From contig NZ_CP032155.1 in assembly GCF_008329905.1 (NCBI RefSeq), positions 2,480,001 through 2,544,000 on the forward strand: a DNA stretch of 64,000 nt. Reading direction: 5' to 3'. Made by a program: the position numbers and the translations under genes. Source of the stretch: Mycobacterium sp. ELW1. Lineage in GTDB: Bacteria; Actinomycetota; Actinomycetes; Mycobacteriales; Mycobacteriaceae. This document shows positions 8,167 to 17,610 of this stretch, in pieces. Below the pieces are notes generated by a model. That model searched no databases. It was given only the letters and a program-made list of their open reading frames with translations, and was not told the origin of the DNA. How positions within the stretch are numbered: position 1 is the stretch's first letter; each line of letters starts with the position of its first letter.

Positions 8167-9708
8167 ATGATCGCCATGCGACGCACGAGTCGGCTCGGCT
8201 CGGCCGCGTTCTTGGGTTCACTCTGTGTTTCACTGGCGGCCGGTGTCATGGCTCCGCCGGCTGTTGCTGCCCCGAACCCGGGAGCCGGTCAGACGACAGC
8301 GCCACAAGTTACCTGGGGAAGCTGCCAGCGCTTCCTCGGCGATAACGCCCGCGATCTACCGAGCGCACAGTGCACCGCCGTGCCCGTGCCGATCACTGCC
8401 GCCGATCCCACTGGGCCCCAAGCACAGTTGGCCGTCATCAAGGTCCCGGCCAGCGGCCAGCGCATCGGCGCGCTGTTCGTCAACCCCGGTGGGCCCGGCG
8501 CCTCGGCCGTCGACTCGGCCGCCGGCATGGCGTTCGCGTTGGCCGGCAGCCCGATCAACGAGCATTTCGACATCGTCGGATTCGACCCGCGCGGGGTCGG
8601 CCACTCGACGCCGTCGGTGCGCTGCCGCACCGACGCCCAATTCGACGCCTGGCGCAAGAACCCGATGGTCGACTACAGCCCTGCCGGCGTGGCCGCGATC
8701 GAACAGATCAACCGCGACTACGTCAAGGAATGCGCGGACAAGATGGGCACCGCGTTCCTCGCCGGCGTCGGAACCGATTCGGCCGCAAAGGATATGGACA
8801 CCGTCCGCCAAGTCCTCGGCGACGACCGGATCAACTACCTCGGGTTCAGCTACGGCACCGAACTGGGTACCGCGTACCTGGAGAAATTCCCCGACCGGGT
8901 CCGCACGATGGTGCTCGACGGGGCCATCGATCCCGCCCAGAACACCGTCGACTCGATCATCGAGCAGATGACCGGCTTCCAGGTGGCGTTCAACGACTAC
9001 GCCGCCGACTGCGCCAAGTCGGCGGGCTGCCCGCTCGGCACCGACCCGGCGCACTGGGTGGACCGGTACCACCAGCTGGTCGATCCGCTGGTGACCAAGC
9101 CGGCCCCGACATCCGACCCGCGTGGCTTGAGCTACCAGGACGCCATCACCGGCACCTTCAACGCGCTGTACACCCCGCAGTACTGGAAGTTCCTCACCAG
9201 CGGGCTGCTGGGATTGCAACGCAAGACCGACGCCGGTGATCTGCTGATGCTGGCCGATGAATACGAAGGCCGCGATCCCTACGGCCACTACAGCAACGGG
9301 CAGGACGCGTTCAACGCCGTCCGCTGCGTCGACGGTCCTACGCCGACCGATCCGGCAACGTGGGCCGACATCGACCGCCGCACGCGCGAGCTGGCACCGT
9401 TCCAGGCCTACGGTCAGTTCACCGGTCTGGCGCCCCGCGACATCTGCGCGTTCTGGCCGGTGCCGCCCACCTCGGCGCCGCATCCCGCCACACCTGCGCC
9501 GCCCGGCAGCGTCGTCGTCGTCTCCACGACGCACGACCCCGCCACGCCGTACGAGGCGGGGGTCAACCTGGCGCGACAACTCAACGCACCGTTGATCACC
9601 TTCGACGGCACTCAGCACACCGCCGTGTTCAACGGGAACCAGTGCGTCGACTCGGCGATCGTGAACTACTTCGTCGACCAGACGGTGCCGGGCAATCTGC
9701 GCTGCTGA
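8167..9708 (+). CDS. Secreted alpha/beta-hydrolase, Hip1 paralogue (Rv2223c-like)
   Basis: 513 aa. It aligns along its whole length with the preceding gene: NPGGPGASA, FDPRGVGHST, nucleophile in GFSYG, DGAIDPAQN, FWPVPPTS and catalytic His in GTQHTAVF. The N-terminus is a cleavable Sec signal (ending near AVAAPNPG) rather than a lipobox, so this copy is probably exported or cell-wall associated instead of lipid anchored. ATGs at 8167 and 8176 are both possible starts. The tandem arrangement matches Rv2224c-Rv2223c next to glnA2, which identifies the locus. Confidence 0.9.
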   Translation: MIAMRRTSRLGSAAFLGSLCVSLAAGVMAPPAVAAPNPGAGQTTAPQVTWGSCQRFLGDNARDLPSAQCTAVPVPITAADPTGPQAQLAVIKVPASGQRIGALFVNPGGPGASAVDSAAGMAFALAGSPINEHFDIVGFDPRGVGHSTPSVRCRTDAQFDAWRKNPMVDYSPAGVAAIEQINRDYVKECADKMGTAFLAGVGTDSAAKDMDTVRQVLGDDRINYLGFSYGTELGTAYLEKFPDRVRTMVLDGAIDPAQNTVDSIIEQMTGFQVAFNDYAADCAKSAGCPLGTDPAHWVDRYHQLVDPLVTKPAPTSDPRGLSYQDAITGTFNALYTPQYWKFLTSGLLGLQRKTDAGDLLMLADEYEGRDPYGHYSNGQDAFNAVRCVDGPTPTDPATWADIDRRTRELAPFQAYGQFTGLAPRDICAFWPVPPTSAPHPATPAPPGSVVVVSTTHDPATPYEAGVNLARQLNAPLITFDGTQHTAVFNGNQCVDSAIVNYFVDQTVPGNLRC

Positions 9709-9727
9709 TGACGACTGCAGCAGCGCC

Positions 9728-9759
9728 GTAACACGGAATTAACACCCGCTGCATACGCT
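9728..9759 (+). promoter_or_regulatory. GlnR-like box and -10 hexamer upstream of glnA2
   Basis: GTAAC (9728-9732), six bases, then TTAAC (9739-9743) resembles the actinobacterial GlnR box GTnAC-n6-GnnAC, with T instead of G at the second half-site. TACGCT (9754-9759) lies 7 nt before the glnA2 ATG and has the look of a leaderless -10. The box overlies the expected -35 region. GlnR control is inferred. Confidence 0.5.
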
Positions 9760-9766
9760 CGCCTTC

Positions 9767-11107
9767 ATGGACCGCCAGAAGGAATTTGTGCTGCGCACGC
9801 TGGAGGAACGCGATATCCGGTTCGTCCGGCTGTGGTTCACCGACGTGCTCGGCTTCCTGAAGTCGGTCGCGATCGCGCCCGCCGAGCTGGAAGGCGCGTT
9901 CGAAGAGGGCATCGGCTTCGACGGATCGTCGATCGAGGGCTTCGCCCGGGTCTTCGAATCCGACACCGTCGCGCGACCGGATCCGTCGACGTTCCAGGTG
10001 CTGCCGTGGACCACCAGTGCGGGCCAGCACCACTCGGCGCGGATGTTCTGCGACATCACGATGCCCGACGGCTCGCCGTCCTGGGCCGACAGCCGCCACG
10101 TGCTGCGCCGCCAGCTCGCCAAGGCGAGCGACCTCGGGTTCTCCTGCTACGTGCACCCGGAGATCGAGTTCTTCCTACTCGAGCCGGGCCCCTACGACGG
10201 TTCGGTGCCCGTCCCCGCCGACAACGGCGGCTACTTCGATCAGGCCGTGCACGATTCGGCGCCGAACTTCCGCCGGCACGCCATCGACGCGCTGGAGCAG
10301 ATGGGCATCTCGGTGGAATTCAGCCACCACGAGGGCGCGCCCGGCCAGCAGGAGATCGACCTGCGCTACGCCGACGCGCTGTCGATGGCCGACAACGTGA
10401 TGACGTTCCGCTACCTCGTCAAGGAGGTCGCACTCGGCGAGGGCGTGCGGGCCTCGTTCATGCCGAAGCCGTTCGCCGAATATCCGGGCTCGGCGATGCA
10501 CACCCACATGAGCCTGTTCGAGGGTGAGAACAACGCCTTCCACAGTCCCGAAGATCCGCTGCAGCTCTCCGACGTCGCGAAGTCGTTCATCGCCGGGATC
10601 CTCGAGCACGCCAGCGAGATCAGCGCGATCACCAACCAGTGGGTCAACTCCTACAAGCGGCTGGTGCACGGTGGCGAGGCGCCGACCGCGGCGTCGTGGG
10701 GCGCATCCAACCGTTCCGCGCTGGTGCGGGTGCCGATGTACACCCCGAGCAAGGCGTCCTCGCGGCGCATCGAGGTACGCAGCCCCGACTCGGCCTGCAA
10801 CCCGTATCTGACGTTCGCGGTGCTGCTGGCGGCCGGGCTGCGCGGCATCGAGAAGAACTACGTCCTGGGGCCGCAGGCCGAGGACAACGTGTGGACGCTG
10901 ACCCCTGAGGAGCGCCGCGCGATGGGTTATCGCGAGCTGCCGTCCAGCCTGGGCATCGCCCTGCAGGAGATGGAGAGCTCCGAGTTGGTCGCCGAGGCCT
11001 TGGGCGAGCACGTCTTCGACTACTTCCTGCGCAACAAGCGCGCGGAGTGGGAGGAGTACCGCAGCAACGTCACGCCGTACGAGCTCAAGGCGTATCTGTC
11101 GCTCTAA
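9767..11107 (+). CDS. glnA2: Glutamine synthetase GlnA2-type (type I, not adenylylated)
   Basis: 446 aa type I glutamine synthetase. Motifs include [13 protein letters not shown] near residue 45, [14 protein letters not shown], the ATP-region text [11 protein letters not shown] and the Glu/Arg segment [13 protein letters not shown]. Where GlnA1 carries the adenylylated Tyr (DLYELPPEE), this protein reads NVWTLTPEE, so it has no target Tyr for GlnE. In M. tuberculosis this GS is dispensable and makes little of the cell's glutamine. The ATG follows a -10-like hexamer by 7 nt and a GlnR-like box lies upstream. The glnE gene follows in the same orientation, as in other mycobacteria. Confidence 0.95.
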   Translation: MDRQKEFVLRTLEERDIRFVRLWFTDVLGFLKSVAIAPAELEGAFEEGIGFDGSSIEGFARVFESDTVARPDPSTFQVLPWTTSAGQHHSARMFCDITMPDGSPSWADSRHVLRRQLAKASDLGFSCYVHPEIEFFLLEPGPYDGSVPVPADNGGYFDQAVHDSAPNFRRHAIDALEQMGISVEFSHHEGAPGQQEIDLRYADALSMADNVMTFRYLVKEVALGEGVRASFMPKPFAEYPGSAMHTHMSLFEGENNAFHSPEDPLQLSDVAKSFIAGILEHASEISAITNQWVNSYKRLVHGGEAPTAASWGASNRSALVRVPMYTPSKASSRRIEVRSPDSACNPYLTFAVLLAAGLRGIEKNYVLGPQAEDNVWTLTPEERRAMGYRELPSSLGIALQEMESSELVAEALGEHVFDYFLRNKRAEWEEYRSNVTPYELKAYLSL

Positions 11108-11125
11108 CGGCGTGAGGGCGTGCGC

Positions 11126-11131
11126 TACCGT
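11126..11131 (+). promoter_or_regulatory. -10 hexamer TACCGT for leaderless glnE; decides the start
   Basis: TACCGT lies 7 nt before the GTG at 11139. The in-frame GTGs at 11112 and 11133 would fall upstream of, or within 1 nt of, the expected transcript start, so 11139 is preferred. Confidence 0.5.
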
Positions 11132-11138
11132 CGTGCAC

Positions 11139-14111
11139 GTGGCCAAACCAGCGACGCAGCGCCCGCGCGTACCCAGCGTGGGTCGGCTCGGTCTCGTCGA
11201 GCGATCTGCGGCTGCCGACCTGAGCAGGCTGGGCTGGGACACCGATGACCATGTCGAGCTGTTGTGGTCGCTGTCGCGTGCACCCGACTCCGACTCGGCC
11301 CTGCAGACGATGGTCCGGCTGGCCGATGCGCTGGACGACGACTGGCCGCAGCTGAACTCCGCGCTGCTGAAGGATCGCGGTCTGCGCGGCCGGTTGTTCG
11401 CGGTGATCGGCTCGTCGCTGGCCCTGGGTGACCACCTGGTGGCCAATCCCCAGTCGTGGCATCTGCTCTCCGGTGAGGTCACACTGCCCGAACCCGCCGA
11501 GCTGCGGCGGATGTTCGACGACCGCATCGCCGAATTCGGTACGGACCCAATGACGGTCATGCCGGCGCTGCGCGTGCTCTACCGCGACCGCTTGCTGGTG
11601 CTGGCGGCCCTCGACACGGCCTCGACGGTGGAGAACGAGCCGGTGCCGGCGTTCTCCACGATCGGTGAACATCTCGCCGACATCGCCGACGCCGCCATGG
11701 GTGCGGCGTTGAAGGTGGCCGGCGCGACGGTGTGCAAGGAAGGGTCGGAGCCGCCGCGGCTCGCGGTCATCGCGATGGGCAAATGCGGTGCGCGCGAACT
11801 GAACTACGTCAGCGACGTCGACGTCATCTTCGTGGGTGAGGACGCCGACTCGGTGAGCACCCGGGTAGCCGGGGAAATGATCCGGCTGGCGTCGGACACC
11901 TTCTTCGAGGTCGACGCCGGCCTGCGTCCGGAAGGTAAGCAGGGCGCCCTGGTGCGGACCCTGGAGTCGCACCTCGCCTACTACCAGCGGTGGGCCAAGA
12001 CCTGGGAGTTCCAGGCGCTGCTCAAAGCCAGGCCGGCGGTCGGCGACGCCGAGCTGGGGGAGCAGTACATGGCGGCGATCATGCCGATGGTGTGGACTGC
12101 CTGCGAGCGTGACGATTTCGTGCCCGAGGTGCAGGCCATGCGCCGCCGGGTCGAGGCGCTGGTGCCTGCCGACCTCCGCGACCGGGAGATCAAGCTCGGG
12201 ACGGGCGGGCTGCGCGACGTCGAATTCGCAGTCCAGCTACTGCAATTGGTGCACGGGCGCACCGACGAGTCGCTGCACGTCTCCTCGACCGTGCCGGCCC
12301 TGGCGGCGCTGGCTGCCGGTGGCTATGTCGGGCGTGACGATGCCGCCAACTTGACCGCGTCGTACGAATTCCTGCGGCTGCTCGAGCATCGACTGCAACT
12401 GCAACGTCTCAAGCGAACTCACACGCTGCCGCCGCCGGACGATGACGAGGCGCTGCGCTGGCTTGCCCGAGCCGCGCATATCCGGCCCGACGGCACCCAC
12501 GACTCACTGGGCGTGCTGCGGGAGGAGCTCAAGCGCCAGAACGTGCGGGTGTCGCGGTTGCACGCCAAGCTGTTCTATCAACCGCTGCTGGAATCGGTCG
12601 GTCCGTCGGTGGAGGGCCTTGCGGAAGGGTTGACCCCGGAGGCCGCCGAACGGCAGTTGGCCGCGCTCGGGTACGAGGGCCCGCAGACCGCGTTGACCCA
12701 CCTCAGTGCCCTGGTCAATCAGAGCGGCCGGCGCGGCCGGGTGCAGTCGGTGCTGTTGCCGCGGCTGCTGGACTGGCTGTCGGACACCCCGGATCCGGAC
12801 CGTGGGCTGCTGGCCTATCGGCGGATCAGCGAGGCGATGGCCGAACAGCGTTGGTATCTGGCCACTTTGCGTGACGAGAGCGCGGTGGCCAAACGCTTGA
12901 TGCGGGTGCTGGGCACCTCGGCCTACGTGCCGGAGCTGTTGATGCGGGCACCGGAGGTCATCCAGCAGTACGCCGACGGTCCGTCAGGCCCCAAGCTGCT
13001 CGACGTCGACCCGGAGGTTGTCGGCCGGGCGTTGGTCGCCTCCAGTGGCCGCCATGTCGATCCGATGCGGGCGATCGCGGCGGCACGCACCCTGCGGCGC
13101 CGAGAGCTGGCGCGAGTGGCCTCCGCGGATCTGCTCGGCATGCTCGAAGTCCGCGACGTCTGTGCGGCGTTGACCTCGGTCTGGGTGGCGGTGCTGCAGT
13201 CGGCGCTCGAGGCGGTGGTACGGGCGAACACCCGCGACGGCGGTGCGGCTCCGGCCAAGATCGCGGTCATCGGGATGGGCCGGCTCGGCGGCAGGGAGCT
13301 CGGTTACGGGTCGGACGCCGACGTGATGTTCGTGTGTGAGCCCAGTCCCGGCGTCGAGGAGTCCCGTGCCCTCAAATGGTCGGTGCTGATCGCCGAGCAG
13401 GTGCGCGCGTTGCTCGGAACCCCCAGCGCTGACCCGCCTTTGGAGGTCGACACCAACCTCCGGCCGGAGGGGCGGCAGGGTCCGCTGGTGCGCACCCTGT
13501 CCTCGTATGAGGCGTATTACGCGCAATGGGCGCTGCCGTGGGAGGTCCAGGCGCTGCTGCGTGCACACCCGGTTGCCGGTGATCAGGATCTGGGACTGCG
13601 TTTTGTTTTGATGGCAGACAAGACGCGTTACCCGGCCGGCGGGGTGTCGGCCGAAGCGGTGCAGGAGATTCGGCGGGTCAAGGCGCGGGTGGACGCCGAA
13701 CGGCTGCCGCGCGGCGCCGACCCCAACACCCACACCAAGCTCGGCCGCGGCGGCCTCGCCGATGTCGAATGGACCGTGCAGCTTCTCCAGCTGCGCCACG
13801 CCCACGAGGTGCCCTCGCTGCACAACACCTCGACACTGGAGACGCTGGACGCCATCGGCGCCGCCGAACTGCTGGGCGAGGACGACGTCGACCTGTTGCG
13901 GCAGGCCTGGCTGACGGCGACCGCCGCCCGCAACGCGCTGGTTCTGGTCCGCGGTAAGCCCACCGACCAGCTGCCCGGGCCCGGGCGGCAGCTCAACGCG
14001 GTCGCGGTGGCCGCGGGCTGGCACAACGACGACGGCGGCGAGTTTTTGGACAACTACCTGCGGGTGACACGGCGGGCAAAAGCCGTGGTGCTCAGGGTGT
14101 TCGGAAGTTAA
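11139..14111 (+). CDS. glnE: Glutamine synthetase adenylyltransferase/deadenylylase
   Basis: 990 aa with the two tandem nucleotidyltransferase domains of GlnE: the N-terminal deadenylylase half carries [18 protein letters not shown] (about residue 220) and the C-terminal adenylylase half carries [18 protein letters not shown] (about residue 710), each with the DxD metal motif. It adds or removes AMP on the GlnA1 tyrosine according to nitrogen status. Identity to M. tuberculosis GlnE is high along the whole length (my recollection of that sequence). GTG codons at 11112 and 11133 are in frame, but the -10 position favours 11139. A 16-bp tandem duplication spans the stop codon. Confidence 0.96.
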   Translation: MAKPATQRPRVPSVGRLGLVERSAAADLSRLGWDTDDHVELLWSLSRAPDSDSALQTMVRLADALDDDWPQLNSALLKDRGLRGRLFAVIGSSLALGDHLVANPQSWHLLSGEVTLPEPAELRRMFDDRIAEFGTDPMTVMPALRVLYRDRLLVLAALDTASTVENEPVPAFSTIGEHLADIADAAMGAALKVAGATVCKEGSEPPRLAVIAMGKCGARELNYVSDVDVIFVGEDADSVSTRVAGEMIRLASDTFFEVDAGLRPEGKQGALVRTLESHLAYYQRWAKTWEFQALLKARPAVGDAELGEQYMAAIMPMVWTACERDDFVPEVQAMRRRVEALVPADLRDREIKLGTGGLRDVEFAVQLLQLVHGRTDESLHVSSTVPALAALAAGGYVGRDDAANLTASYEFLRLLEHRLQLQRLKRTHTLPPPDDDEALRWLARAAHIRPDGTHDSLGVLREELKRQNVRVSRLHAKLFYQPLLESVGPSVEGLAEGLTPEAAERQLAALGYEGPQTALTHLSALVNQSGRRGRVQSVLLPRLLDWLSDTPDPDRGLLAYRRISEAMAEQRWYLATLRDESAVAKRLMRVLGTSAYVPELLMRAPEVIQQYADGPSGPKLLDVDPEVVGRALVASSGRHVDPMRAIAAARTLRRRELARVASADLLGMLEVRDVCAALTSVWVAVLQSALEAVVRANTRDGGAAPAKIAVIGMGRLGGRELGYGSDADVMFVCEPSPGVEESRALKWSVLIAEQVRALLGTPSADPPLEVDTNLRPEGRQGPLVRTLSSYEAYYAQWALPWEVQALLRAHPVAGDQDLGLRFVLMADKTRYPAGGVSAEAVQEIRRVKARVDAERLPRGADPNTHTKLGRGGLADVEWTVQLLQLRHAHEVPSLHNTSTLETLDAIGAAELLGEDDVDLLRQAWLTATAARNALVLVRGKPTDQLPGPGRQLNAVAVAAGWHNDDGGEFLDNYLRVTRRAKAVVLRVFGS

Positions 14112-14134
14112 GGGTCTGAGAAGTTAAGGGTCTG
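14103..14134 (+). repeat. 16-bp tandem duplication across the glnE stop codon
   Basis: GAAGTTAAGGGTCTG occurs at 14104-14118 and again at 14120-14134 (period 16). The first copy includes the glnE TAA. The second supplies AAGGG just before the next gene's ATG and may serve as its ribosome-binding site. Confidence 0.85.
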
Positions 14135-14137
14135 GGG

Positions 14138-14800
14138 ATGGATTTTGAGTTTGGCGTGATCAGCGCCGACGAGTACGACCGGGTGAAGGCGTTGCACGAA
14201 CCGCTGGCAGAGGCGTTGCGCAGGCTCATCGATGCCAGTCTGCACAGTGGGGCCGACGCCGAGACCATTGCGCACGCGCGCCAGACCATCGACGAGGTGA
14301 GCGAGATACTGGAACGCACCCCGACCGATCGGCCTCGGATATTGCGCCACGAGGAATCCGGTCTTCCGGTGGTGTGGCGCAATCCGGCTGTCGGGCGGCA
14401 TAATCCGCTCGCTCCGCCGATGATCACCCATCACGAGGACGGCCGGTGCTGGACCGAGTTCACCCTCGGGCCGGTCTATGAGGGGCCGCCGGGTTTGGTG
14501 CACGGCGGCATTTGCGCGCTGCTGCTCGACCAGCTCCTGGGCGAGGCGGCCACCAGTCAGCTCAGCAAGCCGAAGTTCACCGGCACGATCACGCTGAAGT
14601 ACCTGCGGGGCACACCGTTGGGGCCGTTGCGCGGTGAGGCGTGGCTCGAACGAACCGAAGGCTACAAGACCTACGCGCGCGGATTCCTCAGCGACGCAGA
14701 AGGACCGACCGTAGAAGCAGAAGGAGTCTTTATCATGCCGGTATGGGCGAGGGAGTCCGGCGGGCAGGAGCGCAGCGACTCAGGGGTGGTGGCAGGATGA
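14138..14800 (+). CDS. PaaI-family hotdog thioesterase
   Basis: 220 aa. The hotdog fold is suggested by GPVYEGPPGLVHGGICALLLDQLLGEAA (about residues 113-140; HGG with a nearby Asp is the usual PaaI active-site region), followed by the beta strands FTGTITLKYLRGTPLGPL. About 90 helical residues come first, longer than minimal PaaI proteins. The substrate is unknown, probably an acyl-CoA. The gene starts 26 nt after glnE and its stop overlaps the next gene's start as ATGA, so it is co-translated with the F420-type oxidoreductase. Confidence 0.83.
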   Translation: MDFEFGVISADEYDRVKALHEPLAEALRRLIDASLHSGADAETIAHARQTIDEVSEILERTPTDRPRILRHEESGLPVVWRNPAVGRHNPLAPPMITHHEDGRCWTEFTLGPVYEGPPGLVHGGICALLLDQLLGEAATSQLSKPKFTGTITLKYLRGTPLGPLRGEAWLERTEGYKTYARGFLSDAEGPTVEAEGVFIMPVWARESGGQERSDSGVVAG

Positions 14801-15657
14801 AATTCTATGTGAGCGTTGCATTTCTGGAGACCCGCGAGGTCATCGAGATCGCGAAGGCCGCCGATGACCTGGGCTATGAGGGCCTCGGCATTCCGGACCA
14901 TGTGGTGAACCTGGAAACGCTGGCCACGCCGTACCCGTACACCAAGAACGGCGAGCGGCGCTGGCAGCCGTTCACCGACTGGCCCGACCCGTGGGTGCTG
15001 GTCGGTGCGCTGGCACAGGCCACGCAACAGATCCGATTCGTGACGACGGTATACATCCCCGGGATGCGGGATCCGTATTCGGCGGCGAAATCCATTGGGA
15101 CTGCGGCATATCTGGCCGACGGCAGGGTGGAGCTCGGTATCGGCGTCGGCTGGTGCGAAGAAGAGTTCACCCTGATGGGCCAGCAGTTCGCCAAGCGCGG
15201 CAAGCGAACCGACGAGATGATCGAGCTGATGCGCGCGCTGTGGCAGCCGGGCTGGACCGAGTTCGACGGCGAGTTCTACAAGACTCCGAGACTGGAGATG
15301 ATGCCGACGCCGCCGCACATCCCGATCTACAGCGGGGGATTGTCCGACATCGCGCTGCGTCGAGCAGCCCGGCTCGACGGCTGGATCGGCGACCTGATCA
15401 GCCTGGACCAGGCGATCCTGCGCGTCGACAAGCTGCGCGAGCTGCGCGCCGAAAAGGGGCTCGGCATGGACGGTTACGAGATCCTGACGCCGCTCACCGA
15501 TGCCTTCACGATTCCGCACTACGAGCGCGCCGCGGCAGCCGGCATCACCGGCATCGTGACGATGCCGTGGATGTTCTACTCCGGGCCCGACGCCTCGACC
15601 GCCGAGAAGATCGACGGGATGCGGCGCTTCCGAAAGGATCTGGCGCTCGACGCCTAG
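14797..15657 (+). CDS. LLM-class F420-dependent oxidoreductase
   Basis: 286 aa luciferase-like TIM-barrel protein. Recognisable blocks are YEGLGIPDHVV, QATQQIRFVTTVYI, the GRVELGIGVGWCEEEF segment (GxGxGW) and MPTPPHIPIYSGG. Mycobacterial members of this type normally use coenzyme F420, but the cofactor is inferred from family membership. The start overlaps the upstream thioesterase stop (ATGA), so the pair forms a small operon. Neither gene has an obvious link to carbon concentration or glutamine metabolism, so this may be an independent insertion. The substrate is unknown. Confidence 0.88.
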   Translation: MKFYVSVAFLETREVIEIAKAADDLGYEGLGIPDHVVNLETLATPYPYTKNGERRWQPFTDWPDPWVLVGALAQATQQIRFVTTVYIPGMRDPYSAAKSIGTAAYLADGRVELGIGVGWCEEEFTLMGQQFAKRGKRTDEMIELMRALWQPGWTEFDGEFYKTPRLEMMPTPPHIPIYSGGLSDIALRRAARLDGWIGDLISLDQAILRVDKLRELRAEKGLGMDGYEILTPLTDAFTIPHYERAAAAGITGIVTMPWMFYSGPDASTAEKIDGMRRFRKDLALDA

Positions 15658-15680
15658 GGTGTCTGTGGTCGGGCTGCTGG

Positions 15681-15977
15681 TCAGCCCGCGACTTCGGGGC
15701 CCTTCGGCTCGTGCAGCACTGCCAGGATCTCGCCGATGCGATGCCCCCGTTCCACGGGGTGACGAAGGGGTCGATCCGCCCGGATTCGGTAATAGTTGCG
15801 CCGGCCTTCGCGCAGCCGGTCCAGGTACCCGGCCTCGACCAGGTCGCTGACGATGCGCTGCGCGGCGCGTTCGGTCACGCCGACGCGTTCGGCGACGTCC
15901 CGCAGGCGTATCCCGGGATCGCGGGCGATGCACAGCAGAGTGTGAGCGTGGTTGGTCAGGAACGTCCACTCCGCCAT
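15681..15977 (-). CDS. Small winged-helix transcriptional regulator (MarR/ArsR-like)
   Basis: 98 aa. A single winged HTH covers most of it: HTLLCIARDPGIRLRDVAERVGVTERAAQRIVSDLVEAGYL (residues about 12-52), with a basic wing (REGRRNYYRIRADR). There is no ligand-binding domain and no Cys cluster. It is divergent from the dab operon with a 136-bp gap that holds a perfect 12-bp palindrome between the dabB -35 and -10, so it is the obvious candidate regulator. Convergence with the oxidoreductase gene separates it from that pair. Whether it represses or activates is unknown. Confidence 0.8.
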   Translation of the reverse strand: MAEWTFLTNHAHTLLCIARDPGIRLRDVAERVGVTERAAQRIVSDLVEAGYLDRLREGRRNYYRIRADRPLRHPVERGHRIGEILAVLHEPKGPEVAG

Positions 15978-15983
15978 ACGCGA

Positions 15984-15989
15984 ATCCTA
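15984..15989 (-). promoter_or_regulatory. -10 hexamer TAGGAT for the winged-helix gene
   Basis: TAGGAT on the minus strand ends 6 nt before the ATG at 15977, with no Shine-Dalgarno, so the message is probably leaderless. Confidence 0.45.
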
Positions 15990-16076
15990 GTTCGGCATTA
16001 GCAAGACCAGAAATCTCCCGCGCCTGTTTAGCTGACCAAAATACGATCAAATCCCCAGACACATGTTTCACGAAGC

Positions 16077-16106
16077 TTGACAGACGTATTGCAATACACG
16101 TAATTT
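16077..16106 (+). promoter_or_regulatory. dab operon promoter with a palindromic operator in the spacer
   Basis: A consensus -35 TTGACA (16077-16082) is followed by an 18-nt spacer and TAATTT (16101-16106). The spacer contains GTATTGCAATAC (16086-16097), a perfect 12-bp palindrome. The expected start of transcription falls at the dabB ATG (16114), giving a leaderless message. A factor bound at the palindrome would sit on RNA polymerase; the divergent winged-helix protein is the candidate. Confidence 0.6.
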
Positions 16107-16113
16107 GTGTCGC

Positions 16114-17610
16114 ATGTTGGTGAACGTGAGCATGCTTCTCCCCGCAGTGGTTCTGATGCCCGGGCTGTTCGCACTGGTAGCAGCCCTGTTGGCTGGACGG
16201 CGATACCGGTGGCTCGGGCACGCCGGGGCGTTCGTCGCCGGAGCCGGCTTCCTCATGGCCTGCGTGCTGGCCGTACTCGCCGGCCGCGGGATGGTCATCG
16301 ACCGGGTGGCCGCGGTACTGCTGCTCCTCGTCTTCGGGGTGAGCACGGTTGTCCAGGCGTTCGCGATCCGGTACCTCGCCGGGGATCCCCAGGCGGGCCG
16401 GTTCACCTCGGGGGCGTCGCTGCTGACATCCGCCTCGGCCGGAATGGTCACCGCGACGACGTTGCCCGGGCTCGCGGTGGGCTGGACCCTGGCCGGCATC
16501 GCGCTCTGCCTGCTGCTGGGGATGTACTGGCATCTGCCTGCTGCCCGGGACGGGGTTCGGCGGACCGCCATCGCGTTCCTGATCGGTGACCTGGCCTTGT
16601 GGGGCGCGGTCCTGATCGTCACCACGCGATGGGGTGTCTCGGACCTGCGTGCGCTTGCCGATGAGTCGATCTCCGGGCCGCTGGTTCCTGTCGTCGGCTG
16701 CCTCGCGGTGGTCGCCGCCCTATCCCGCTCCGCGCAGGTGCCCTTCCACAAATGGCTGCCGGCCACCCTGGCGGCACCGACGCCGGTCTCCGCCTTGCTG
16801 CATGCGGGCGTCGTCAACGCCGGCGGCATCCTCCTGCTTCGCCTCGCCCCGCTGGTCTCCGGAGACGTCGCCCGCGCACTGACCATCGTGGCGGGTGCCA
16901 CCACCTTGGTGTACGGGGCGGTCATCATGCTGGTGAAACCCGATGTCAAAGGGGCGCTTGCGAATTCGACGATGGCACAGATGGGCTTCATGATCCTCAC
17001 CGGTGGCCTGGGGCTGTGGGCCGCGACGATCTTCCACCTGGTCGCCCACGGGTTCTACAAGGCGACCCTGTTTCTGTCCTCCGGATCCGCCATCGCCCAG
17101 CGTCGTCGCGCGGCCTCCCATCCGCTCCCGCCGGTGGTGACCCGACGCCGGCGCCTGCTCAACGCGGCGCTCGCCGCCATCCTCCCGGGCGTCGCGCTCT
17201 ATGCGGCGACGTTGATAGTCCCCATGTCGGCCGGCGCGCAGCACGCCGAGCAGGCCCTGCTGATCTTCGCCTGGGTCACCGGCGCTGCTGTCACCTGGGG
17301 TTGGCTGGGACGCCGCAGCGGCCCGGCAGGGCTCGTCACGATCGTGGCGGTGCTGCCTGCGGCGGCCGTCATCTATCTCGGACTGGTCAGCGCCGCAACG
17401 CATTACCTGGCTGCAGCCCTGCCCGCCGCGACACCTTCTGCGGCACTGTCCTGGCCCGTACTCGCCGCCGTGGCCACCACCCTCGCCGCAGTGGCGGCGG
17501 TGCGCTGGTCACCGGAAACGTCGCTGCACCGCGCGATATACGCCAGAGCGCTCAGCGCTGGATACATCACCTCGGCACTGCCCGCCCAGCGGAAAGGAGC
17601 ACATTCGTGA
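16114..17610 (+). CDS. dabB: DabB-like proton-conducting membrane subunit (NuoL/MrpA family)
   Basis: 498 aa, almost entirely hydrophobic with roughly 13-14 membrane segments. Typical proton-conducting transporter blocks are present: SRSAQVPFHKWLPATLAAPTPVSALLHAGVVNAGG (about residues 205-240, with the key Lys), then KGALANSTMAQMGFM and HLVAHGFYKATLF. NuoL-like proteins standing next to DabA form the DAB complex, in which proton flux is thought to drive CO2 hydration to trapped bicarbonate. The start at 16114 fits the leaderless promoter; 16132 is an alternative. The stop overlaps the dabA GTG. It is unlikely to be part of complex I, because no nuo genes are present. Confidence 0.88.
   Translation: MLVNVSMLLPAVVLMPGLFALVAALLAGRRYRWLGHAGAFVAGAGFLMACVLAVLAGRGMVIDRVAAVLLLLVFGVSTVVQAFAIRYLAGDPQAGRFTSGASLLTSASAGMVTATTLPGLAVGWTLAGIALCLLLGMYWHLPAARDGVRRTAIAFLIGDLALWGAVLIVTTRWGVSDLRALADESISGPLVPVVGCLAVVAALSRSAQVPFHKWLPATLAAPTPVSALLHAGVVNAGGILLLRLAPLVSGDVARALTIVAGATTLVYGAVIMLVKPDVKGALANSTMAQMGFMILTGGLGLWAATIFHLVAHGFYKATLFLSSGSAIAQRRRAASHPLPPVVTRRRRLLNAALAAILPGVALYAATLIVPMSAGAQHAEQALLIFAWVTGAAVTWGWLGRRSGPAGLVTIVAVLPAAAVIYLGLVSAATHYLAAALPAATPSAALSWPVLAAVATTLAAVAAVRWSPETSLHRAIYARALSAGYITSALPAQRKGAHS

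Noticed and set aside
11112-11138. Earlier in-frame GTG starts for glnE
   Set aside because: They lie upstream of, or within 1 nt of, the -10 TACCGT; the later GTG at 11139 fits.
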